Source: Cytobacillus oceanisediminis 2691 (lineage in GTDB: Bacteria; Bacillota; Bacilli; Bacillales; Cytobacillaceae). Taken from it: a DNA stretch of 32,072 nucleotides. Below the pieces are notes generated by a model. The model ran no database searches. It saw only the letters and a list, made by a program, of their open reading frames with translations, and was not told where the DNA came from. Below, piece after piece: positions 1-7,619 of the stretch. Every line of letters begins with the position of its first letter. The first letter of the stretch is position 1. The stretch lies in assembly GCF_007678455.1 (NCBI RefSeq), contig NZ_VEEP01000009.1, positions 1 to 32,072 on the forward strand. Direction: 5' to 3'. Both the position numbers and the translations under genes were made by a program.

Positions 1-26
1 ATCAACAGCCCCATTCCAGCACAAAC

Positions 27-73
27 CAAAAAAACTGTAGGCAAGCTCGATTTCCATCGAGTTTGTCTACAGT
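27..73 (-). terminator. Rho-independent terminator, minus strand
   Basis: An inverted repeat pairs 34-51 with 56-73 around a TTCC loop. Read on the minus strand it is followed by seven T residues (plus-strand A28-A34). Two pairs are G-T wobbles on the plus-strand RNA and mismatches on the minus-strand RNA. It lies behind the STAS gene and a second hairpin. Confidence 0.55.
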
Positions 74-75
74 CT

Positions 76-115
76 GACTCAAAAAACCCCGTTACATAAC
101 GGGGTTTTTTGAGTC
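76..115. terminator. Perfect 18-bp palindromic terminator
   Basis: Positions 76-93 pair perfectly with 98-115 around the loop ACAT, with a GGGG/CCCC core flanked by A6/T6 tracts, so it can act in both directions. The stop codon of the STAS gene (92-94) lies inside the hairpin. Confidence 0.85.
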
Positions 116-574
116 TGATATTTTTCTGAATTCCAACCCTTTTTCCTTCATTAAATGAGATAATGCTGATTGAAAAGTTGCGAAGGTTTGCGCTTCCAAT
201 CGAATCCCATCGAGTACCATTTTCTTGACAAGCCCCGGGTTAAGACCCACAAATACAGTCCTTACACCCATCAAAGACATAGATGAAGCCATTTCATGCA
301 GTTCTCGCCCAATCTCTTCAAGACAAAGACCGGCTACCCTATCACCACTGATATCAGTCAAATCAATAATTGCTGTTTCAATATCTTTATTGTGACAAAA
401 GTCAAGCAACTTTACACGTATTTTATCGAACCGCTCCGCTCGAATTAATCCAGTTAATGGTACAAGGATCGTTTGAGGTACGATAGAAGGTATAATTGGC
501 GCGGACATTTCAGAAATAATTGTTTCATACTCTCGAATTTTTTCCTCGAGCTCTTTCAGCCTATTTGTTTCCAA
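92..574 (-). CDS. STAS-domain protein, short RsbR-like paralogue
   Basis: The 160-residue protein has a short coiled-coil-like N terminus (residues 1-25, rich in Glu, Lys and Leu) followed by a STAS domain (about 35-150). Its pattern, VPLTG at the first strand, AIIDLT, then MGVRTVFVGLNP, matches the C-terminal half of RsbR stressosome proteins. It lacks the globin-like N-terminal sensor of full-length RsbR (about 270-280 residues). After IDLT the usual Asp-Thr/Ser phosphoacceptor is not conserved (SGDRV instead); the Thr in GVRT is kept. The start is TTG at 574 behind a GGGAGG site 11 nt upstream. rsbS and rsbT lie 3.4 kb away on the same strand, so a stressosome role is plausible but inferred. 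Confidence 0.8.
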   Translation of the reverse strand: METNRLKELEEKIREYETIISEMSAPIIPSIVPQTILVPLTGLIRAERFDKIRVKLLDFCHNKDIETAIIDLTDISGDRVAGLCLEEIGRELHEMASSMSLMGVRTVFVGLNPGLVKKMVLDGIRLEAQTFATFQSALSHLMKEKGLEFRKISDSKNPVM

Positions 575-694
575 GCTGTATTAAACCTCCCAAAAAGCGC
601 AGTAATCTCTGTTTTTCTACCTTTCTATCATACATTTATACCAAAGCTTTGTATAGCCAGTAAACCTCATCTTAAAGGAAGCAGTTATAAACAT

Positions 695-832
695 CTAATT
701 AATCACATTAATTAATTGCATGATATCTTCATAAATCTGCTCTTGATATTCATCATCACAGCATCTTTTATAGTCATCGATCAAACGTCCAAGTTCTTTT
801 AAAAAGATTAATTTTTCTTCTTCGTTTATCAT
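695..832 (-). CDS. small acidic protein of unknown function (45 aa)
   Basis: The ATG at 832 follows an AAGGAGAA ribosome site with good spacing, and the frame stays open for 45 codons to TAG at 695. The protein begins MINEEEKLIFLKELG, is charged and probably helical, and has a Cys-Cys pair at residues 24-25. I do not recognise the family. It stands alone between the STAS gene and a divergent membrane protein. The ribosome site and codon use support a real gene, but there is no functional clue. Confidence 0.55.
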   Translation of the reverse strand: MINEEEKLIFLKELGRLIDDYKRCCDDEYQEQIYEDIMQLINVIN

Positions 833-985
833 GGCAAAATTCTCCTTAATAGGACAAAGGTCATGTGTTGTTTAAGTTAACATAAATATTTCCAGAACAA
901 AATAGAAAATTTCAATTGCACATTATTATATTTTGTAATTCTGGAGAAACTATACCTAATGACACCGAATTTTAAAGGAGCAGAT

Positions 986-1438
986 ATGGTACATAATATA
1001 TTCAGGTTAATTATGCTTTTAGTATCCTGGTCTACTTTGTTGCTTTATCCCAGAAGGGAAGTTAAACGATTTTTGCCTGTAACTGTATTCGTCACAGGCC
1101 TGGTATTTATTTTGTTGATTTTATCGAATCCCTATAGATTATGGAGAGTATCTGGAGGGTTACGGTCAAAAATCTTCAATGATTTAAGCTTCACTCTCGG
1201 ACCCTTCTTTGTGGCTAATCTTTGGGTGTTCCGACTCGCCTACGGCAGCATCTGGCAATACTTAGGCATTAATTTAGTGATGGATTATTTATTAGCATAC
1301 CCGGTTAGCAGTCTCTTTAAGAAACTGAATATTTACCAATTGGAGAGGTTCAAACCTTTATATTTCTTCAGCACTATTTATTCCTTTGCCATCCTGGCAT
1401 ATGGCTTCCAATATTTTTTTAGAAGCACCAGGAGATAA
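986..1438 (+). CDS. polytopic membrane protein, CBO0543-like
   Basis: An open frame begins at 959, but AAAGGAG at 974-980 points to the ATG at 986, giving a 150-residue protein starting MVHNIFRLIML. It has four to five hydrophobic segments (about 5-20, 30-47, 70-88, 95-112 and 125-143). The arrangement PYRLWRVSGG, then LGPFFVANLW, then MDYLLAYPVS resembles small Bacillus membrane proteins annotated as the CBO0543 family, whose function is unknown. It is monocistronic and ends at a bidirectional terminator shared with the convergent gene. Confidence 0.75.
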   Translation: MVHNIFRLIMLLVSWSTLLLYPRREVKRFLPVTVFVTGLVFILLILSNPYRLWRVSGGLRSKIFNDLSFTLGPFFVANLWVFRLAYGSIWQYLGINLVMDYLLAYPVSSLFKKLNIYQLERFKPLYFFSTIYSFAILAYGFQYFFRSTRR

Positions 1439-1441
1439 TGT

Positions 1442-1479
1442 AAAAGACCTTCCACTACAAAGAATGGAAGGTCCTTTTT
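1442..1479. terminator. Bidirectional terminator
   Basis: Positions 1446-1454 (GACCTTCCA) pair with 1465-1473 (TGGAAGGTC), flanked by an A run on one side and CTTTTT on the other. It sits between two convergent genes. Confidence 0.8.
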
Positions 1480-2083
1480 AATTTTCTGTGGTTATATTCT
1501 CCATGACCAGCTTGACTCCTTCGACATTTTCAACAAAGTCAATGACAGGGTCGATTTCATTCCTTAGTTTCGGAGTCAATGGTAACTCAATGGTTTCGAT
1601 CCCGTATGTAAAAACCAATTTTTCAGGTGTCAGCGTCCCGCCATCATTTTTGTTTATTTGCTTCATGGCGGTTATGTCATCCCATGAATAAAAGCTTTTC
1701 TCCAGCTTCCAAAGCTCGTCATAATGCAATCCATTCTTATCGATATAATAATAATTGTCAAGACTCATGTAGATGCCTGAAATCATTACGAGCAATGTTA
1801 CTAAAGATGCAATGAAAACATTAACATTTCTCTTCCTCGATTCATCTGTCCTGAAAAGATAGATAGCGATAATGATCTGAAAGATCGGAATGATCAATAA
1901 TACGGCTACTATTGTTACATAGGAAGACATCGGGCTGTCAAAAAACCAATATGACCTTTCCAAATACATTGATTGATGTACGAAAGAAACGATAAAGATT
2001 CCAATTGGTACAGATGCGAAGAGCAGGATTACGGCTGCTGTAATCAATAGACTCCCTGCACGATCAGCGTTATGTGCGCTCAA
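1478..2083 (-). CDS. membrane protein of unknown function (about 201 aa)
   Basis: The protein has three hydrophobic segments in its first 110 residues, with a KRNVN basic loop between the second and third. A soluble C-terminal half of about 90 residues follows, starting near YYYIDKNGLHYDEL. I recognise no family. The frame opens upstream at a TTG at 2131, but AAAAGGGG lies 9 nt before another TTG at 2083 (protein starts LSAHNADRAG), and I prefer that start. The longer form would have 217 residues. The C-terminal half looks like a small beta-rich domain on the membrane surface, but this is only an impression from the sequence. Confidence 0.7.
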   Translation of the reverse strand: MSAHNADRAGSLLITAAVILLFASVPIGIFIVSFVHQSMYLERSYWFFDSPMSSYVTIVAVLLIIPIFQIIIAIYLFRTDESRKRNVNVFIASLVTLLVMISGIYMSLDNYYYIDKNGLHYDELWKLEKSFYSWDDITAMKQINKNDGGTLTPEKLVFTYGIETIELPLTPKLRNEIDPVIDFVENVEGVKLVMENITTEN

Positions 2084-2198
2084 ATCATTATTCCCCTTTT
2101 CTATTTCTATATCTCCATAATATATATTCAATATTAGTAAAAATTTCCCTTCTCCGAAACAACTATTTCTTAAAATTATTCCAAAACAAGGAAGCCAA

Positions 2199-2324
2199 GT
2201 GGAGACAGCAGGAATTTATGGACATATCCCTATTTTTGTTGATGCACAACGAAATTACCACGTAAAGGAAGATACTTCCCATGATCTGCAGAAAGACTTC
2301 CTACCAAATGACAATACCATCTAA
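2199..2324 (+). CDS. possible 41-aa peptide or gene remnant
   Basis: A GTG at 2199 follows AAGGAAG by four bases and the frame runs to TAA at 2322-2324. The peptide contains GIYGHIPIFVDAQRNYHVKE, which looks like real protein sequence. The same frame stays open upstream to 2121 without a good start, so this could be the tail of a decayed gene. I do not recognise it. Confidence 0.25.
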   Translation: METAGIYGHIPIFVDAQRNYHVKEDTSHDLQKDFLPNDNTI

Positions 2325-2336
2325 ATTTGAAAAAAA

Positions 2337-2369
2337 AACCAAGCCGAAATCATTGCCGGCTTGGTTTTT
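2337..2369. terminator. Bidirectional terminator
   Basis: Positions 2337-2346 (AACCAAGCCG) pair with 2357-2366 (CGGCTTGGTT). An A8 run lies before it and TTTTT after it. It ends the minus-strand gene at 2375 and anything reading in from the left. Confidence 0.85.
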
Positions 2370-2374
2370 CCAAT

Positions 2375-2524
2375 TTATTTTCTTAAATTTTCCTTGTCCT
2401 TCATTCTGTTTTGCTGGTCGGGAACCCTGCCTTGATCTTTGAACTCATCGATCTTTTTTTCTTCACCTAATTTTTCACGTTCATATTCGACAAGGCTCTG
2501 CTGGTTTTTTTGCGAGTTTTCCAC
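2375..2524 (-). CDS. small hydrophilic protein of unknown function (49 aa)
   Basis: A strong AAGGAGGG site lies 8 nt before the GTG start at 2524. The 49-residue product is very hydrophilic (about half Glu, Lys, Gln, Asp, Arg and Asn), begins VENSQKNQQSLVEYE and ends ENLRK. It resembles the many tiny charged proteins of Bacillus with no assigned role. A second ATG in another frame inside the ribosome-site region would give only about 20 codons and is too close to the site. A terminator lies 6 nt past the stop. Confidence 0.6.
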   Translation of the reverse strand: MENSQKNQQSLVEYEREKLGEEKKIDEFKDQGRVPDQQNRMKDKENLRK

Positions 2525-2708
2525 GGCATTTCCCTCCTTGTTATTGTTAATATTCTATTCCCTTACAAAAAGGGACCAAACACGACTCTTGTGATTGTTG
2601 CCAGATCTTGAAAGGGAATTATCCATTTCATAACTGCCATCACTTTCATGGCCTTTTTGAAATTTTATATGATATCAAGTTCTTCAAGGGGATTTATATA
2701 TGAACTAT

Positions 2709-2734
2709 GTTTACTTCCCCTGTTTATATGGTAA
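2709..2734 (+). promoter_or_regulatory. possible SigB-type promoter
   Basis: GTTTAC (2709-2714), a 14-nt spacer and TGGTAA (2729-2734) match the SigB consensus GTTTAA-N12-14-GGGWAW at five of six bases in each element. It lies about 60 nt upstream of a gene resembling a small stress protein, which fits. This is pattern matching by eye. Confidence 0.4.
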
Positions 2735-2794
2735 TTAAAAATAACACAGAGGTAATCTATCAATTTGCACTACATTTAGAAAGGAAAATGTTTT

Positions 2795-2935
2795 ATGAGA
2801 GAAATAACAGTAACTGTAGACTTTCAGGGGAAAAATTATTTAACGAATGTTATTGCCGATCGTGATACATCCGAAGAAGAAATCATGGAGATGGCAAGAA
2901 AGCAAGTTAAAGAACAGTGGTTGTTTTACTCCTAA
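2795..2935 (+). CDS. small stress-response protein, BA3454-like (46 aa)
   Basis: The ATG at 2795 follows AAAGGAAA. The 46-residue product begins MREITVTVDFQGKNYLTNVI and then has TSEEEIMEMARKQVKEQW. That layout, two beta strands followed by one helix ending in KxQW, is typical of the short Bacillus proteins named BA3454 family stress response proteins. Their biochemical role is not established. It stands alone, with a possible SigB promoter upstream and its own terminator downstream. Family assignment is from memory of the pattern and is moderately sure. Confidence 0.7.
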   Translation: MREITVTVDFQGKNYLTNVIADRDTSEEEIMEMARKQVKEQWLFYS

Positions 2936-3010
2936 ATATTCACACAAATCAGTAGCTTACTCGAATTCAAACAAGCATTGATGGGTCTTAATTAGATTTA
3001 TACAATCGAA

Positions 3011-3048
3011 AAGGAGGTTCAGTTTACAAGGACTGAACCTCCTTCTTT
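3011..3048 (+). terminator. Rho-independent terminator
   Basis: Positions 3011-3023 (AAGGAGGTTCAGT) pair perfectly with 3032-3044 (ACTGAACCTCCTT), followed by CTTT. It lies 75 nt after the small stress-protein gene. Confidence 0.75.
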
Positions 3049-3175
3049 AATGGCTTTTTTCAAATTGCTGATTTAAAGTACTTTTTTAGTTTTTCATAAA
3101 CTGGGGATGTACAAAAGGAGATGGCATTTTAAAAATACCTTGTGGAAGAAGGGGAATAAAATTCGAGACAGTATT

Positions 3176-3562
3176 TTACTCTTCATACAGTTCAATAGGC
3201 AATCCATCGGGATCGGCAAAGAATGTAAATCGTTTTTCAGTCAGAGGGTCAATCCTGATTTTCTCCACTTTTAACCCTTGACTTGCAAGATAATCAACAT
3301 GTGCAGAAAGGTCCTTCACAGCAAAAGCTAGATGCCTGAGTCCTGCTGATTCTGGATAACTCGCCCTCGCAGGCACTTCCGGGAAAGAGAATAATTCAAT
3401 CTGGAAATAGTCACCTACACCTAAATCCAATTTATATGACTCACGTTCTTCCCTATATACTTCCGAGATGACCTTAAAGCCCAGGATCTTTGTATAAAAC
3501 TCCTTGGATTTTTCATAGTCAGCACAAATAATGGCGACGTGATGAATTTTTTCTAACTTCAT
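3176..3562 (-). CDS. VOC-superfamily metalloprotein (glyoxalase I-like, YaeR/GloA2 type)
   Basis: The 128-residue protein is a single VOC module of two beta-alpha-beta-beta-beta halves. It starts MKLEKIHHVAIICADYEKSK. Likely metal ligands are His in KIHHVAI, Glu in FQIELF, His in LRHLAF and Glu in PIELYE, the four positions of the glyoxalase I fold. Length and motifs match the YaeR/GloA2 subgroup, whose substrate is not established. The start follows AAAAGGAG with 6-7 nt spacing. It lies 12 nt behind rsbT on the same strand, so it is probably the last gene of the rsbS-rsbT transcript. Whether that link is functional is unknown. Confidence 0.88.
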   Translation of the reverse strand: MKLEKIHHVAIICADYEKSKEFYTKILGFKVISEVYREERESYKLDLGVGDYFQIELFSFPEVPARASYPESAGLRHLAFAVKDLSAHVDYLASQGLKVEKIRIDPLTEKRFTFFADPDGLPIELYEE

Positions 3563-3574
3563 CGCAATCTCCTT

Positions 3575-3976
3575 TTACCTTGCCCATTTAGTAATGGTGA
3601 TTTTCGTACCAGATCCTGGCATTGAATCAATATCAAAACTATCCATTAACCTTTTTACTCCCGGAAGGCCTGCACCAAGTCCCCCAGACGTCGAAAAACC
3701 ATCCTGCAGAACCATCCTGATGTCGTTTATTCCTGGTCCATTATCCGCCGCAGTTATCTGGATTCCTTTTCGGCCATTTTCATTCAAGACCTGTATCGTA
3801 ATCTGGCCGCTGCCTGCATAAAGGTATATGTTCCTGGCAAGCTCGGAAATCGCAGTCGTGATCCTTGCCTGATCAACCCCTCCAAATTGAAGCTCTTTTG
3901 AAACTTCTCTCCCTTTTTGTCGGGCAAGTACTATATCAAATTCATTATTTATGTTTATTACAAACGATTCTGTCAT
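3575..3976 (-). CDS. rsbT: RsbT, stressosome serine/threonine kinase
   Basis: This 133-residue GHKL-fold kinase is very close in pattern to Bacillus subtilis RsbT. Shared blocks include VDQARITTAISELARNIYLY (N-box), DNGPGI (G1) and GFSTSGGLGAGLPGVKRLMD (ATP lid). In the stressosome RsbT binds RsbS and RsbR, phosphorylates them under stress, is released, and activates the phosphatase RsbU, leading to SigB activation. It starts 4 nt after the rsbS stop. No rsbU, rsbV, rsbW or sigB follows; a VOC-fold gene does. Its downstream target must therefore be encoded elsewhere or differ from the classical one. Confidence 0.96.
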   Translation of the reverse strand: MTESFVININNEFDIVLARQKGREVSKELQFGGVDQARITTAISELARNIYLYAGSGQITIQVLNENGRKGIQITAADNGPGINDIRMVLQDGFSTSGGLGAGLPGVKRLMDSFDIDSMPGSGTKITITKWAR

Positions 3977-3980
3977 ATGG

Positions 3981-4337
3981 CTAAACCTCTAACAAATGGC
4001 TTAATATCGAAATTCCTTGTTCAAGATCCAGAGCAGTGTGGACATTTTCCAATGTGATGCCCAACTCGATCAAAGTAATGGCGACCGCTGGCTGTATGCC
4101 TGTCAGGACCGCTTTTGTGCCCATCAAGCTTGTCATGACAATGACATCACCCAAAACCTTTGCAATAAATGAATCAATCATATCTACAGAAGTCAGGTCG
4201 ATCACAACACCTTTGGCTCCTGTGTCTTTTATTTTATTCAACAAGTCCTCCTGGAACGTCAGTACGGTCTGGTCATCCAATTCCACTTGTACAGAAACCA
4301 GCAGGTAGTCTTTTAATTTTAATATAGGAATCCTCAC
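3981..4337 (-). CDS. rsbS: RsbS, stressosome scaffold (STAS domain)
   Basis: A single STAS domain of 118 residues matches RsbS along its length: [31 protein letters not shown] and [21 protein letters not shown] blocks. The phosphoacceptor Ser in MIDSF is present (residue 56 here, equivalent to Ser59 of B. subtilis). RsbS holds RsbT inactive in the stressosome core. The frame opens at an ATG at 4385, but a GGAGG lies 8 nt before the GTG at 4337 and homologues start there, so the shorter start is chosen. No rsbR lies directly upstream, unlike B. subtilis; a shortened RsbR-like gene lies 3.4 kb downstream. Confidence 0.95.
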   Translation of the reverse strand: MRIPILKLKDYLLVSVQVELDDQTVLTFQEDLLNKIKDTGAKGVVIDLTSVDMIDSFIAKVLGDVIVMTSLMGTKAVLTGIQPAVAITLIELGITLENVHTALDLEQGISILSHLLEV

Positions 4338-4407
4338 TTTATTTGCCTCCAAATCATTAAACTCACCAGAAATCCACTTTTGCATTTACAAAGAAGAATT
4401 TAATTGG

Positions 4408-4437
4408 ATTATACGCTATGTAATAAGTGCATTACAA
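4408..4437 (-). promoter_or_regulatory. possible SigA promoter for rsbS-rsbT
   Basis: On the minus strand TTGTAA, an 18-nt spacer and a perfect TATAAT lie about 70 nt upstream of the rsbS start. The -10 box is good and the -35 is moderate. Confidence 0.45.
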
Positions 4438-4493
4438 ATTAAAAGCAGTATTTATATGACTAAATGCGGTTTGACCAATAAGAATAAAAAAAT

Positions 4494-4519
4494 TAAAAAA
4501 CCTCCCAAAAAGGAGGTTT
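4494..4519 (-). terminator. Rho-independent terminator of the cell-wall hydrolase gene
   Basis: AAACCTCC (4498-4505) pairs with GGAGGTTT (4512-4519). On the minus strand the stem is followed by a run of T residues. Confidence 0.75.
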
Positions 4520-4543
4520 CAATCACAAAAAAACGGGTATGTG

Positions 4544-5554
4544 TTAAAAAGCAGTTTTTGCACCAAGATAACGAGGTTTCCAGTAAGAGTTATTCATATC
4601 ACTGATTTCGACTCCTCTGGAAGATCCTGCATGAATAAATTGGCCATTGCCGAGATAAATACCAGCATGGGATGGACCGGCTTTATATGTTTCAAAGAAT
4701 ACTAGGTCCCCTACACGTGGTGAAGAAACAGACTTGGTCGCATCCCAAATGGAGGCCACTGTTCTTGGAATGGAGATTCCCGCCTTATTATAGACATAGT
4801 TCAGATAACCAGAACAGTCAAATCCAGATGGAGTGCTGCCAGCCCAAACATATGGAACTCCAATGTATTTTTTTGCTTCAGCAATCAATGAATTCACCTG
4901 TGAAGTTGAGTTATATGATGCAACTACAGGTGCAGATGCTGTGGAGACCTTTGTAGCAACAATAGTTGCAGCCGCCCCTGATAATTTTAATACCTGCCCA
5001 GGGAAAATAAGGTCAGATTTAAGATTATTAATAGACATCAACTGCGAGAGCGATACATTATGGCGAGTTGCAATAGATGATAAATTATCACCGCTACGGA
5101 CTGTGTATGTGCTTGATGTACTTGCAGGTGCAACAGAAGCTGGTGCAGCCGCAGATCCTGAAACCTTCAATTTTTGGCCAGGAAAAATGACATCAGAAGT
5201 TAGTCCATTCAGTGATTTTAGTCCACTGATAGACATTCCGTATAATTTTGAAATTCCCCATAAAGTATCGCCGGACTTCACGATATAACCATCGACAGTC
5301 GTGCTTGTTGCAGCAGTGGTTGAGTGACTATGAGGAGCCAGGACTGAAAGTTTTTGATTTACATAGATTATAGAACTTGATAGGTTATTCCATTTTTGTA
5401 TATCTTTAATTGCAACATTATATGTGTTAGAAAGCTTCCATAAAGAATCACCAGATTGAACTGTGTGTAATTTTTCATGAGCACTTGCAGAACCATTGAA
5501 CGATGTAAATAAAAATCCGGCTGTTGCAGCCACCGTCAGAATTTGTTTTTTCAT
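4544..5554 (-). CDS. lytE: secreted peptidoglycan endopeptidase, three LysM plus NlpC/P60 (LytE-like)
   Basis: The 336-residue protein has a signal peptide (1-25, ending SASA), three LysM domains (about 29-72, 89-132 and 149-192, each with a V-x-SGD motif) joined by Ser/Thr/Ala-rich linkers, and an NlpC/P60 domain (about 220-336). The catalytic Cys is in FDCSGY (247); His is in SHAGIY (296) and FIHAG (308). Such D,L-endopeptidases cut the gamma-D-Glu to diaminopimelate bond of the wall peptide. Length and LysM count match B. subtilis LytE (334 residues) better than LytF or CwlS. The frame opens 28 codons upstream, but AAAGGGAG before 5554 and the signal peptide fix the start. The gene is monocistronic. 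Confidence 0.9.
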   Translation of the reverse strand: MKKQILTVAATAGFLFTSFNGSASAHEKLHTVQSGDSLWKLSNTYNVAIKDIQKWNNLSSSIIYVNQKLSVLAPHSHSTTAATSTTVDGYIVKSGDTLWGISKLYGMSISGLKSLNGLTSDVIFPGQKLKVSGSAAAPASVAPASTSSTYTVRSGDNLSSIATRHNVSLSQLMSINNLKSDLIFPGQVLKLSGAAATIVATKVSTASAPVVASYNSTSQVNSLIAEAKKYIGVPYVWAGSTPSGFDCSGYLNYVYNKAGISIPRTVASIWDATKSVSSPRVGDLVFFETYKAGPSHAGIYLGNGQFIHAGSSRGVEISDMNNSYWKPRYLGAKTAF

Positions 5555-5897
5555 GTTGAGCAACTCCCTTTGATTTCGATTACAAATTAATAGTAGAGTT
5601 TCCCAAACTAGTTTTGAATCTATAAATTTTGGTTTCAAAGGAAATGTTTTCCTCTGTGAAATATTCGGTTTTATTTCCAGAAATACTACTAATCCTTTAA
5701 ATATCAGGGATAACAGCCTGTTTTTTCCACTGGTATTGTATTATTTGTAACAAAAATGCAATATAAGCTTAACTGTTTTGTAATTTAATTACTCTATGTA
5801 ACAGTTCCTATAAGATTGTATTACAAGGGAACAAAGAACTAATAACATGTCAATAAGGTGAAATTTTCTCATTACAATTCATCGTTTAGCAATGAGT
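5555..5897. other. intergenic region upstream of the cell-wall hydrolase, no gene seen
   Basis: About 340 nt of AT-rich sequence with no convincing coding frame. It should carry the promoter of the hydrolase. I looked for the direct-repeat WalR motif (TGTWAH-N5-TGTWAH) and found only partial matches, such as TGTAAC-N5-TGCAAT near 5755, in the reverse direction. Confidence 0.4.
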
Positions 5898-5929
5898 AAA
5901 GCCCACTGTAGAATCACACAGTGGGCTTT
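5898..5929. terminator. Rho-independent terminator
   Basis: AAAGCCCACTGT (5898-5909) pairs perfectly with ACAGTGGGCTTT (5918-5929). It lies 18 nt after the end of the minus-strand gene at 5948 and probably ends its transcript. Confidence 0.75.
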
Positions 5930-5947
5930 ACTTTATTTCATTTCATG

Positions 5948-6382
5948 TTAGAGATTTCGTTTAATCAACTGTTCAGCAGCCTGGTCAACCTGCTGGCTGT
6001 TTCCTTCCTGCTTAGCGGCTGAGGCAATTTGACTGATTAACTGGCTGCTTTCCGGGTTAGTGGAACTTGAAGCATGATAACCGGAATTAGTATTTGTTGT
6101 TTTGGAATCAGTCATGCCTGAAGTAATTTCTTTTGCGAATTCCGTTAAACCCGGAGAAATGGCCCGATTTAGTGAATTCCCCGTGTTTGTATTCTGAAAA
6201 AGCTGCCTCATTCCATTTCCCATTCGATTACGGAAAGCAAATGCAGCAGCAGCACTTGCTACAACACCCATTACTGAATACGTCATGGAGCGAGATTTCT
6301 TGCGTTTATACCCGAACATCTTCATCAGATTTTGAGGTATATTCGAATTCATTAACGCAGACATCCAAGCGGATCTATTCAT
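5948..6382 (-). CDS. unknown protein with one hydrophobic segment (144 aa)
   Basis: AAAGGGGTG lies 7-8 nt before the ATG at 6382, giving MNRSAWMSALMNSNIPQN at the N terminus; the frame opens 24 codons earlier without a better site. A basic stretch (YKRKKSRS) precedes a small Ala-rich hydrophobic segment (about 37-51). A polar tail rich in Ser, Asn and Gln follows. I recognise no family. It lies 104 nt downstream of the 2Duf gene on the same strand and may share its transcript, which would suggest a spore-related role. That is inference from position only. Confidence 0.6.
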   Translation of the reverse strand: MNRSAWMSALMNSNIPQNLMKMFGYKRKKSRSMTYSVMGVVASAAAAFAFRNRMGNGMRQLFQNTNTGNSLNRAISPGLTEFAKEITSGMTDSKTTNTNSGYHASSSTNPESSQLISQIASAAKQEGNSQQVDQAAEQLIKRNL

Positions 6383-6486
6383 CGGCAGCACCCCTTTATG
6401 AATTAGAGGGGAAATATCCCCTCCACCCTTTAGTATTAGGTTCTGGTCATTCAATATACCGGTAAAAGTTTTACAGTGAAGTCAGT

Positions 6487-7347
6487 TTACTCATTAAGGT
6501 AGGGTTTCAATTTGTGTATAGCCTGCTGCAACTTTTCAGCGTTTTTACTATACATTTGTTTTACTATAGAAGACTCTGTTCCGAGAGCAAATAATTCTAA
6601 ATCTGCCTGGCATTTATTCATCATAGCGAGCAATAGCTTCCTTGGCTGTGGAGAAGGAATCTCAAACTGATCATCATAAGTATCAATGGTAAGCTTTCCG
6701 AATGAATCCACCTGTCCCAAAAAGACATTATCAAGCGTTACACCTAAGTTTGCTAATTCTATATCCAGCCACCCTCTGTTCTTGCCCGCCGAAGTTAACG
6801 AATCGTTCAGAATATTCCCGTCCATGATTACAGTATAGGGTTCTTTCTCTGGAGCTACTGTCAGATTCAAATCTTTAGCGGTTAAAGGTTGTAATTCTTT
6901 TTTTAAAAGGACACTTAAGTCTCCTTTTGGTTCAAGAACTGCGAATTCAACATCTGCTGTTTTAAATACATTCTTCTGACGCAATAAAGAATTCAATTCA
7001 TCGATCGTATATTTTTCTTTCTTAAGATTTTCTTCAAGGACTTTCCCGTCTTTAATTAAAACTGTTGCTTTTCCCTCGAATATATCACGGAACTTTTTGC
7101 TCTTAATTCCAATAAGGTCATGGAAATATGTAAATGCACCAAATACCATAATCGCTAAAACACCATGAAAAAAATTACCATCCAGTCCCATGATAACTTC
7201 GCCCGCAATACTCCCGATTGTTATGCCTGATATATATTCAAAAAAAGACAACTCTGAAAGCTGTTTTTTTCCGCCTATCTTTGTGATTGCGTACAATGTG
7301 ATTGCAAACAATATAGATGAGACGAAAATATGTGTGTAATCATTCAT
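6487..7347 (-). CDS. 2Duf-type spore membrane protein (DUF421/YetF fused to DUF1657)
   Basis: The 286-residue protein starts with three membrane segments (about 8-22, 35-52 and 60-80). The soluble DUF421/YetF region follows (about 85-225, with KATVLIKDGKVLEENL and MDGNILNDSL). A DUF1657-like tail comes last (about 240-283), containing LELFALGTESSIVKQMYSKN, which clearly parallels the separate DUF1657 protein encoded at 7620. This two-domain architecture is that of 2Duf, a spore inner-membrane protein that raises wet-heat resistance and is known from the spoVA-2mob element of Bacillus. Here no spoVAC/AD/AE genes accompany it. It lies 11 nt after a DUF1657 gene, so the three genes form one operon. 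Confidence 0.88.
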   Translation of the reverse strand: MNDYTHIFVSSILFAITLYAITKIGGKKQLSELSFFEYISGITIGSIAGEVIMGLDGNFFHGVLAIMVFGAFTYFHDLIGIKSKKFRDIFEGKATVLIKDGKVLEENLKKEKYTIDELNSLLRQKNVFKTADVEFAVLEPKGDLSVLLKKELQPLTAKDLNLTVAPEKEPYTVIMDGNILNDSLTSAGKNRGWLDIELANLGVTLDNVFLGQVDSFGKLTIDTYDDQFEIPSPQPRKLLLAMMNKCQADLELFALGTESSIVKQMYSKNAEKLQQAIHKLKPYLNE

Positions 7348-7358
7348 TGCTTCACCTT

Positions 7359-7562
7359 CTAGCTTTTATATTGGGGCTCTTCAATTTCCACCTTGATTTT
7401 TCGTTCTTCTAAATCTGTTTTGATTTCCGTGATGACCAGCATGGTTTCATGGAAAACCCTGCTTGCTTCTGGAATCGTTGAGTTTAATGCCATTGCAGAC
7501 AGTTGCGCTTCTATCCCTTTTATCGTTGATAAAACTTGATTCACATTTGAACCTACTGTCAT
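7359..7562 (-). CDS. DUF1657 protein
   Basis: The 67-residue protein begins MTVGSNVNQVLSTIKGIEAQ and ends EEPQYKS, the same ends as the neighbouring DUF1657 protein (MTVGAQVKQ...EEPQYNQ). It is a helical, soluble protein of a family found almost only in spore formers and often next to spoVA and 2Duf genes. Its start follows AGAGGTGAT. In place of the usual LETFALGTEN block it has LSAMALNSTI, so it is the more divergent of the two copies. Function is unknown; a spore-membrane link is likely from context. Confidence 0.85.
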   Translation of the reverse strand: MTVGSNVNQVLSTIKGIEAQLSAMALNSTIPEASRVFHETMLVITEIKTDLEERKIKVEIEEPQYKS

Positions 7563-7619
7563 TTATCATCACCTCTATAATGTAGAAGAGGGCGGGTTGC
7601 CCTGCCCTCCCTGTCCAGC

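Noticed and set aside
473-715. Plus-strand 80-codon frame over the STAS gene start
   Set aside because: Antisense to the STAS gene and its leader, with no ribosome site and poor composition.
5755-5771. WalR-like box upstream of the cell-wall hydrolase
   Set aside because: TGTAAC-N5-TGCAAT has a mismatch and points away from the gene, so it is not annotated as a site.
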